64,000 nt of DNA. It comes from Jiangella muralis (GTDB lineage: Bacteria > Actinomycetota > Actinomycetes > Jiangellales > Jiangellaceae). This document shows positions 58,662 through 64,000 of this stretch, one piece after another. The DNA is taken from positions 1 to 64,000 of the forward strand of contig NZ_LFXL01000026.1 of assembly GCF_001270745.1 (NCBI RefSeq), read 5' to 3'. The first letter of the stretch is position 1. Every line of letters starts with the position of its first letter. Position numbers and translations under genes: made by a program. The notes below the pieces were generated by a model. It ran no database searches and was not told the origin of the DNA. It saw only the letters and a list, made by a program, of their open reading frames with translations.

Positions 58662-58722
58662 GCCATGAACCGTAGACGCCGGCACCGACAACGCGGGTCC
58701 GCTCGCGCGCTCGGGTCCGCGC

Positions 58723-59427
58723 TCAGAAGCGGCGCCAGAACAGGTTGACGGCGTAGTCGACGGAGGCGCCGTCGTGCTCGGCGAGGATCGCGTCGGCGTT
58801 CTCCGGGTCGAACTCGATCCGGACGACGGCCTCGAACGCCGCGCGGTCGGGCAGCTCCCAGCGCATCGTCAGCGGCTCGCGGTGCCAGCCCTGCCGGGCC
58901 CAGAACCGCTCCACCGCCGGGGCGTCGTACTTCGGCAGCGCGGTGCGGAACCAGCGGCCGAAGGTCGAGCGCGTCGCGTCGTTGTCGATGACGAACGCGG
59001 TGCCGCCCCGTCGCACGACCCGGGCCAGCTCGGCCAGTCCCGGTTCGCAGCCCGGGCCGAAGAAGTAGGCCCAGCGGGCGTGCACGACGTCGACGGACGC
59101 GCTCGGGAGCGGCAGCTGCTGGGCCGTGCCGCGCCGGACGGTGACACGGGAGCGGACCGCGGCCGGCAGCGCCGCGACCCGCTGCTGCGCCAGGCGCACC
59201 AGCGGCGGGTGCGGCTCGACGCCGACGACGCGGCGGGCGGACGCGGCGAACCGCGGGAGGTGGTAGCCGGCGCCGCAGCCGACGTCGAGCAGCTCGAGCC
59301 CGGCCCAGTCGTGCAGCCGCAGCATGGCGGCCTCGAGGACGCCGCCGGGATCGACCCCGCGGTTCTCGATCTCGTAGACGTCGGGAAAGTGCCAGATGTT
59401 CGGACTCGGGATCACGTCGCGGCGCAC
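58723..59427 (-). CDS. SAM-dependent methyltransferase (class I)
   Basis: This 234-residue cytoplasmic enzyme shows SAM-binding motif I in ELLDVGCGAGYHLPRFA (near 46-62), motif II VVGVEPHPPLVRLAQQRV and motif III DVVHARWAYFFGPG. The C-terminal part is not diagnostic, so the substrate is unknown; it belongs to the Methyltransf_11-type group. GTG 59427 was chosen, and no better start exists before motif I. It may be cotranscribed with radA (61-base gap). Confidence 0.87.
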   Translation of the reverse strand: MRRDVIPSPNIWHFPDVYEIENRGVDPGGVLEAAMLRLHDWAGLELLDVGCGAGYHLPRFAASARRVVGVEPHPPLVRLAQQRVAALPAAVRSRVTVRRGTAQQLPLPSASVDVVHARWAYFFGPGCEPGLAELARVVRRGGTAFVIDNDATRSTFGRWFRTALPKYDAPAVERFWARQGWHREPLTMRWELPDRAAFEAVVRIEFDPENADAILAEHDGASVDYAVNLFWRRF

Positions 59428-59531
59428 AGAACAATCATTGCAGACGCTCAGGCCGAATTCGGACAGAAAGGGCCTTCTAAAAAGGGTGTCACCGGTATGT
59501 CACCTAGATGAATGACCTTTAGTAGAGTACC

Positions 59532-59560
59532 TTGACACCCCTGGCCAGGGGGTCGAATGT
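59532..59560 (+). promoter_or_regulatory. Promoter with palindromic spacer before the LPXTG protein
   Basis: TTGACA (59532-59537) and GAATGT (59555-59560) are exactly 17 bases apart. The spacer begins with the perfect 14-base palindrome CCCCTGGCCAGGGG (59538-59551). A repressor bound there would sit between -35 and -10. Confidence 0.6.
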
Positions 59561-59628
59561 ACTCCCTGGAGGGCACCCAGAAAAACAGGTTGCCTGGGAA
59601 ACACCTTTCGAATGATTTGAGGAGAATT

Positions 59629-61053
59629 GTGTTGAAAACAGTGCTGCGTGGCGCCGTTGTGGCCGGCGCTGCGCTCGCCGCCTGTTTCGCCATGAGCGTT
59701 CCGGCGGCCACGGCCGAGGAAGGCAAGGGGGTTGAGCTCCCCAACGAGATCACCAGTGTCGACCAGGCCGATGGCCTGCTGGACAGCCTCGGCCTCGGTG
59801 ACATCGAGGTCGGAAACAGCATCTGCGCGCTGCCCTGGCTCTGGCAGGGCCCGTTCAACATCTTCGTGGGCGGCCAGGAGGCCTACTACGAGGCCTGCAA
59901 CGGCAACACCGGCATTGCCATCGGTGACGGCATCAATGTCCTGAACAACGGTGCCGACTCGTACGGCGATGGCATCAATGTCCTCAACAACGCCTGCGCG
60001 GCGCCCTGGCTCTGGCAGGGTCCGGCCAACGGCGCGACTGAGGACCAGGCGGCCTACTACGTGGTCTGCAACACCGAGGAGACCACGTACGGCGACGGCA
60101 TCAACGTGCTCAACGGCGCGTGCGCTCTGCCGTGGCTGTGGCAGGGCCCGGCGAACGTGTTCGTCGAGGGCCAGGAGGCCACCTACGTCGCGTGCAACAG
60201 CGACGGCACCACCTACGGTGACGGCTTCAACGTCGGCAACAACGTCTGTGCGCTGCCGTGGTTGTGGCAGGGCCCGGTCAACGGGTTCAGCGACGGTCAG
60301 TCCGCGCACTACGCCGCCTGCAACAACGACGGCACGCTGACCGGCGACGGCGTCAACCTGCTGAACAACGCCTGCGCCGCGCCGTGGCTGTGGCAGGGTC
60401 CGATCAACGCGGTGCTGGGGTCGCAGTCGGCCCACTACACCGCCTGCAGCGGCGCCGACGCGCCGTCGACGGACCTGCTCAGCAGCCTCGTCTCGGCCGA
60501 GGGTGACGGTGGCAGCATCGACGTCCTCAACGACGCCTGTGCGCTGCCGTGGCTGTGGCAGGGCCCGCTGAACGCCCTGATCGGCAGCCAGGAGGCCTAC
60601 TACCAGGCCTGCGACCGCGCCGCCGAGGCGGAGACCGAGGTCGACGGGACCGAGGTCGACGGCACTGAGGTCGATGGGACCGAGGTCGACGGCACTGAGG
60701 TCGACGGCACTGAGGTCGATGGGACCGAGGTCGACGGCACTGAGGTCGACGGCACTGAGGTCGATGGGACCGAGGTCGACGGCACTGAGGTCGACGGCAC
60801 TGAGGTCGACGGCACTGAGGTCGACGGCACTGAGGTCGACGGCACCGAGGTCGACGGCACCGAGGTCGACGGCACCGAGACCGACGGCACCGAGACCGAC
60901 GGCTCGGAGGACGGTGCCGCCGACGGCTCCGGCGACGGCGAGGCGCTGCCGGACACCGGCGCGTCGAGCCAGCTGCTGTTCGTCGGCGCCGGCCTGCTGC
61001 TCGCCGGTGCGGCCGCCGCGTTCGCGGTGAACCGCCGCCAGGTCCAGCAGTAA
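59629..61053 (+). CDS. LPXTG cell-wall-anchored protein with six two-Cys PWLWQGP repeats and a TEVDG stalk
   Basis: This 474-residue surface protein has a signal peptide (about 1-30) and six modules of about 40 residues between 60 and 335. The consensus is [20 protein letters not shown] followed by N, a loop, Q, aromatic residues and a second Cys (ACN). An 18-copy acidic pentapeptide stalk follows (336-425; 16 TEVDG, 2 TETDG), then LPDTG (440-444), a hydrophobic segment and NRRQVQQ, a sortase sorting signal. Two Cys per module suggest one disulfide each. The Gly/Asn/Val lead-in recalls chaplins, but PWLWQGP does not, and I know no family for it. GTG 59629 follows GAGGAGA; TTG 59632 is possible. 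No sortase gene is nearby. Confidence 0.88.
   Translation: MLKTVLRGAVVAGAALAACFAMSVPAATAEEGKGVELPNEITSVDQADGLLDSLGLGDIEVGNSICALPWLWQGPFNIFVGGQEAYYEACNGNTGIAIGDGINVLNNGADSYGDGINVLNNACAAPWLWQGPANGATEDQAAYYVVCNTEETTYGDGINVLNGACALPWLWQGPANVFVEGQEATYVACNSDGTTYGDGFNVGNNVCALPWLWQGPVNGFSDGQSAHYAACNNDGTLTGDGVNLLNNACAAPWLWQGPINAVLGSQSAHYTACSGADAPSTDLLSSLVSAEGDGGSIDVLNDACALPWLWQGPLNALIGSQEAYYQACDRAAEAETEVDGTEVDGTEVDGTEVDGTEVDGTEVDGTEVDGTEVDGTEVDGTEVDGTEVDGTEVDGTEVDGTEVDGTEVDGTEVDGTETDGTETDGSEDGAADGSGDGEALPDTGASSQLLFVGAGLLLAGAAAAFAVNRRQVQQ
60634..60903 (+). repeat. 15-base tandem repeat (18 copies)
   Basis: Eighteen in-frame 15-base units encode [10 protein letters not shown]. Codon choice shows a higher-order 45-base period (GGGACC unit, then GGCACT unit, then GGCACT unit ending GAT) repeated several times, so the array grew by copying three-unit blocks. 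Length changes would stay in frame. Confidence 0.95.
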
Positions 61054-61070
61054 GCGGCAACTCCCCTGCA

Positions 61071-61113
61071 GAGGCCGCCGGCCCGGACGACGAGGTCCGG
61101 GTCCGGCGGCCTC
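61071..61113. terminator. Long hairpin terminator after the LPXTG protein gene
   Basis: GAGGCCGCCGG and CCGGCGGCCTC form an 11-bp outer stem. CCCGGAC and GTCCGGG continue it by seven pairs after one bulged base, closing on GACGAG. It starts 18 bases after the stop and faces a convergent gene. Confidence 0.8.
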
Positions 61114-61138
61114 TCACTGTCCCGGGCGGCTCTTCGCC

Positions 61139-61191
61139 CGATCATCAACCGGTGGCGACGCTATGCCGTCGCTGACCGTTGACGATCACGT
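61139..61191. repeat. Palindromic element, family A, copy 3
   Basis: The left half GATCATCAACCGGTGGCGAC, followed by GCTATG, matches copy 1 (29682 onward) in all but one base. The right half GACCGTTGACGATCACG is a diverged form of the common right arm, so the stem is less perfect. It lies between convergent genes. Confidence 0.8.
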
Positions 61192-61194
61192 CGA

Positions 61195-61950
61195 TCAATC
61201 CGGCGGGCTCTTGGCCGCCGTCGCCGGGTGCACCAGCAGCGGTAGCTGGGCGGCGAGGAATGCCTCGCAGTGCTCGGCCAGCTGCTCGTACGCCTTGTCA
61301 CCGATGAGCGCCCGCAGCTCCGGCTCGTTCGACCGGTACACCGGCTCGCGCCCGACGTGCGCCTCCGTGGCCGTCGTGCAGTACCACGTCATGTCGTGGC
61401 CGCCGGCGCCCCAGCCGGCGCGGTCGTACTCGCCGATGGAGATCTCGAGGTACGACGTGCCGTCGGGCCGCTCGGCCTCGCGGTAGGTGCGCCGGATCGG
61501 CAGCTGCCAGCACACGTCAGGCTTGGTCTCCAGCGGGTGCTGCCCGTTCGCCAGCGCGTAGGCGTGCAGCGCGCAGCCCGCGCCGCCGGCGAACCCGGGC
61601 CGGTTCAGGAACACGCACGCGCCGTCGACGACGCGGGTCTTGCGCTCGCCCTCGTCGTCGGTCTCGACGATGCCGCCGCGCAGGCCCTCGTCGCGCAGCT
61701 GCCACGTCTCGGGGCCCAGCCGGCCGGCGTACCTGCGCACGCGCTTCTCGTCGTCCTCGTCGGAGAAGTGGGCGCCGTGCGTGCAGCAGCCGTCGTCGGG
61801 GCGGTCGGCATAGATGCCGGGGCAGCCCTGCCCGAAGATGCACGTCCACCGGGACGTCAGCCAGGTGAGGTCGCAGCGCAGCACCTGGCCGTCGTCGGCC
61901 GGATCGGTGAATTCCACCCAGGCTCGCGCTCCATGTGTCCGCAACTCCAC
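61195..61950 (-). CDS. Conserved Cys-rich actinobacterial protein (Rv0495c-like)
   Basis: This 251-residue protein has an N-terminal Cys cluster ([26 protein letters not shown], near 37-62) and further cysteines at [23 protein letters not shown] and MTWYCTT. The distribution suggests a metal site, similar in style to YkgJ-type zinc/iron-chelating proteins. From memory it corresponds to the mycobacterial gene divergent from ppx. GTG 61950 lies six bases after GATACT (leaderless). The function is not known. Confidence 0.82.
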   Translation of the reverse strand: MELRTHGARAWVEFTDPADDGQVLRCDLTWLTSRWTCIFGQGCPGIYADRPDDGCCTHGAHFSDEDDEKRVRRYAGRLGPETWQLRDEGLRGGIVETDDEGERKTRVVDGACVFLNRPGFAGGAGCALHAYALANGQHPLETKPDVCWQLPIRRTYREAERPDGTSYLEISIGEYDRAGWGAGGHDMTWYCTTATEAHVGREPVYRSNEPELRALIGDKAYEQLAEHCEAFLAAQLPLLVHPATAAKSPPD

Positions 61951-61955
61951 CCCCC

Positions 61956-61964
61956 GAGTATCGT
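61956..61964. promoter_or_regulatory. Overlapping divergent -10 boxes of two leaderless genes
   Basis: Plus strand TATCGT (61959-61964) precedes the ppx GTG by seven bases. Minus strand GATACT (61962-61957) precedes the opposite GTG by six bases. The boxes share four bases in a 21-base intergenic space, so RNA polymerase can open only one promoter at a time. Confidence 0.6.
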
Positions 61965-61971
61965 CTTTTTC

Positions 61972-62931
61972 GTGCGCATGGGTGTGCTCGACGTCGGTTC
62001 CAACACCGTCCATCTGCTGCTGGTCGACGCGCATCGGGGTGCGCGTCCGCTGCCGGCGTACAAGCAGAAGACCGACTTGCGGCTGGTCGAACTGCTCGAC
62101 GACTCCGGGTCGATCGGCAAGGAGGGCGCCAAACGCCTGGTGCAGAGCTGCCGCGAGGCGGTCGAGGCGGCCGAGGACAAGGGCGCCACCTCGATGCTGG
62201 CGTTCGCGACGTCGGCGTTGCGCGAGGCCGTCAACGGGACCGCGGTCCTCGACCGGGTGCGCGAGGAGGCCGGCGTCGACCTGCAGATCCTCTCCGGCGA
62301 GGACGAGGCGCGGCTGACGTTCCTGGCGGTGCGGCGCTGGTACGGCTGGTCGGCGGGGCGGCTGCTGAGCCTCGACATCGGCGGCGGCTCGCTGGAACTG
62401 GCCGCCGGCGGCGACGAAGATCCCGACGTCGCCGTGTCGCTGCCGCTGGGCGCCGCCCGGCTCACGCGCGACTGGTTCACCGGCGACCCGCCCGGCAAGG
62501 ACGAGGTGCGGGCGCTGCGGCGGCACGTGCGGGCCGAGGTCGCGTCGATCATCGGCGACGTCAACCGGTACGGCGGCCGCGACCGCGTGGTCGCGTCGAG
62601 CAAGACGTTCCGGTCGCTGGCCCGGGCGACCGGCGCCGCGCCGTCCGGCGAGGGCCCGTACGTCCGGCGCACGCTCAGCCGCTCTGACGTGCAGGATCTG
62701 GTGAAGAAGCTGGCGTCCATGACGGCCGCCGAGCGGGCCAAACTGCCTGGTGTCTCGTCCGGGCGGGCGGGCCAGCTGCTGGCCGGCGCCATCGTCGCCG
62801 ACGCCGCGCTCGACCTGTTCGAGGTCGACGAGGTCGACGTCTGCCCGTGGGCCTTGCGCGAGGGCGTCATCCTGCGCCGGCTGGACCAGATCGAGGGGGG
62901 CACGTTCGGCGAATCGGACGAATCGGGTTAG
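61972..62931 (+). CDS. ppx: Exopolyphosphatase / guanosine pentaphosphate phosphatase (Ppx/GppA)
   Basis: This 319-residue ASKHA-fold phosphatase degrades polyphosphate or pppGpp. It shows the phosphate-1 motif [15 protein letters not shown] at the very N-terminus, the catalytic-type [13 protein letters not shown] region (near 103-115) and phosphate-2 [14 protein letters not shown]. It is the short form without a C-terminal HD domain, as in mycobacterial Ppx1. The start is GTG 61972 (leaderless) or ATG 61978; the difference is two residues. It counteracts ppk in this window. Confidence 0.93.
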   Translation: MRMGVLDVGSNTVHLLLVDAHRGARPLPAYKQKTDLRLVELLDDSGSIGKEGAKRLVQSCREAVEAAEDKGATSMLAFATSALREAVNGTAVLDRVREEAGVDLQILSGEDEARLTFLAVRRWYGWSAGRLLSLDIGGGSLELAAGGDEDPDVAVSLPLGAARLTRDWFTGDPPGKDEVRALRRHVRAEVASIIGDVNRYGGRDRVVASSKTFRSLARATGAAPSGEGPYVRRTLSRSDVQDLVKKLASMTAAERAKLPGVSSGRAGQLLAGAIVADAALDLFEVDEVDVCPWALREGVILRRLDQIEGGTFGESDESG

Positions 62932-62979
62932 AGTCATGTGGCCGTTATCGTCTCGTGATCTTCCGGAGGACCGCCGCTC

Positions 62980-63780
62980 GTGCCCCACGCTCGCCACAAG
63001 CGGCGCCGTCCTGGCCGTCTCAGCCGTCTCGTCCTGCCCGTCGCGGGCGCGGGCGCTGCTGCCGGAGCCGCCGTCGGTGCCACGGCGTTCTCGTCGGCGC
63101 CGCCCCCGGTAGCGGCCGTCTCCCCGGTCTCACCGGCCCCGTTCGACGTCGACGCGCTGCGCGAGGACGCCGCGGCCGGCCCGGACCGCGGTGACAACGC
63201 CGCTCCGTCCCCGCTGGCCGGCAGCGCCACGCCGTCCACCCCCGCCCCGTCGCCGTCGGTGACCGCCGCGCCGACGCCGGCACCCACGGCCGTCACGCCC
63301 GCCCCGTCGCCCACTCCGACTCCGGAGCCGGCCGGCTTCCCGCCGATCGCCGGCTGCGACGCCACCGTCCCCGGCGACGACGTCGGCAACGGCGAGCTCG
63401 GCGACGACCACCTCTGCGGCATCGGCAGCGGCCAGCAGCTGCGGCCCGACGCCGCCGCCTCCTTCGTCGCGCTCGACGCCTTCTACCGAGCCGAGACCGG
63501 CGAGGGCCTGATCTCGTGCGTCACCGATTCCTATCGCAGCTACGAGGCCCAGGTCGACGTCGCCGACCGCAAGCCCGGCCTGGCCGCCGAGCCCGGCACC
63601 AGCGAGCACGGCTGGGGCCTCGCCGTCGACGTCGGCTGCGGAGCCAACTCCTTCGACGGTGCCCTCTACGACTGGCTCGACGACAACGCCGGCGACTTCG
63701 GCTGGGACAACCCCGGCTGGGCCCAGCCCGGTGGCAGCACACCGGAGCCCTGGCACTGGGAGTTCTCTCCTGCATCCTGA
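62980..63780 (+). CDS. M15-family D,D-carboxypeptidase-like secreted protein
   Basis: This 266-residue protein has a basic N-terminus, one membrane/signal segment (about 16-38) and a 70-residue Pro/Ala/Thr/Ser linker suited to crossing the wall. A VanY/M15B domain follows, with zinc motif [10 protein letters not shown] (near 209-218) and the terminal PEPWHWEF, which supplies the third ligand and the catalytic Glu. It probably trims peptidoglycan stem peptides. GTG 62980 has GGAGGA nine bases upstream; ppx ends 48 bases before it. Confidence 0.9.
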   Translation: MPHARHKRRRPGRLSRLVLPVAGAGAAAGAAVGATAFSSAPPPVAAVSPVSPAPFDVDALREDAAAGPDRGDNAAPSPLAGSATPSTPAPSPSVTAAPTPAPTAVTPAPSPTPTPEPAGFPPIAGCDATVPGDDVGNGELGDDHLCGIGSGQQLRPDAAASFVALDAFYRAETGEGLISCVTDSYRSYEAQVDVADRKPGLAAEPGTSEHGWGLAVDVGCGANSFDGALYDWLDDNAGDFGWDNPGWAQPGGSTPEPWHWEFSPAS

Positions 63781-63808
63781 ACCCGCGGGGCCGCTTACTC
63801 TTGGGAGC

Positions 63809-64000
63809 GTGTCCGAACTGCGCCAGAGTGCCTCCGGGGTGCTGCGCGTCCCCGAGGCGCCGGTGGGGCTGTCCACCGCCGCCACCTACCCGCAGGGGGC
63901 GGCCACGGCGTTCGAGATGGCCGCATCGCTCGGGTACGACGGCGTCGAGGTGATGGTGTGGACCGACCCGGTCAGCCAGGACATCGATCAAATCGAGCAG
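63809..64000 (+). CDS. TIM-barrel sugar phosphate isomerase/epimerase-like protein (partial)
   Basis: The first 64 codons of a gene cut by the window edge. The N-terminus has [20 protein letters not shown] followed by [12 protein letters not shown], the opening of AP-endonuclease-2-type (xylose isomerase-like) TIM barrels, with Glu at the end of the second strand. GTG 63809 lies seven bases after TACTCT (leaderless). Placement after ppx fits the mycobacterial order as I recall it. Function unknown. Confidence 0.78.
   Translation, partial: MSELRQSASGVLRVPEAPVGLSTAATYPQGAATAFEMAASLGYDGVEVMVWTDPVSQDIDQIEQ

Noticed and set aside
60634-60903. CRISPR-like array
   Set aside because: Units are contiguous 15-base coding repeats without unique spacers, and no cas genes are present.
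60600-61148. Minus-strand open frame with repeated VPSTS
   Set aside because: It is the complement of the TEVDG tandem repeat; the plus-strand frame has signal peptide, modules and sorting signal.

Overview
The window is a gene-dense stretch of a high-GC actinomycete chromosome. The evidence is the GC-rich coding, mycothiol synthase MshD, a GlnR-type nitrogen regulator, DisA/RadA/ClpC/MutY neighbours, a Cys-leader peptide in front of a rhodanese operon, and many GTG starts lying 6-7 bases after a TANNNT box (leaderless starts). Several gene strings match, from memory, conserved orders in Streptomyces and Mycobacterium: pst/ppk/mshD/glnR, the XRE-HbhA-DUF2516 trio, and the conserved-hypothetical/ppx pair. 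I would guess a filamentous or Jiangella-like actinomycete, but cannot prove the genus. No rRNA, tRNA, CRISPR array, transposase or phage gene was seen.

Layout. 1-9262: WYL regulator, Ser/Thr kinase, a Pit phosphate transporter operon behind a PHO box, and a 1548-residue secreted multidomain protein behind a LacI-type operator. 9263-18503: pstSCAB, then a tightly overlapped polyphosphate operon (ppk, CYTH/CHAD, Nudix/phosphohistidine phosphatase). 18550-24391: NarL-type two-component system and a MacB-like ABC exporter, followed by a 294-base tandem duplication. 24342-33524: mshD-glnR, hydrolase, MoaD-like protein, lipoprotein, thioredoxin-like protein, the sulfurtransferase operon with its leader peptide, and small stress-type proteins. 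33554-41592: YgfZ, epimerase, Dtd, SDR, asparaginase, TetR, amino-acid permease and a GH15-like enzyme. 41666-48013: XRE/HbhA-like/DUF2516, a beta-lactamase-fold lipoprotein, ClpC with a ClgR-like box, and a HAD phosphatase. 47997-52872: an AmiE-like, NamZ, NagZ cell-wall salvage cluster. 53038-59427: MutY, an orphan secreted protein, a decayed hydrolase, DisA, RadA and a methyltransferase. 59629-64000: a repeat-rich LPXTG surface protein, a conserved Cys-rich protein, Ppx, an M15 peptidase and the start of a TIM-barrel gene.

How it fits together. Phosphate is the main theme. Pit and Pst bring phosphate in, Ppk stores it, CHAD and Nudix proteins sit in the ppk operon, and Ppx lies at the far end. 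PHO-box-like 11-base direct repeats precede pit and pstS, and more weakly ppk. Cell-wall turnover is a second theme (NagZ, NamZ, AmiE-like, M15 peptidase, c-di-AMP synthase DisA).

The most unusual material is of four kinds. First, a cell-wall-anchored protein with six two-cysteine modules containing a PWLWQGP core, carried on an 18-copy acidic stalk. Second, several families of palindromic intergenic elements, one of which is split by two copies of another. Third, the 294-base tandem duplication carrying a nearly loopless 48-base hairpin. Fourth, a 21-base gap between divergent genes in which two leaderless promoters share -10 bases.
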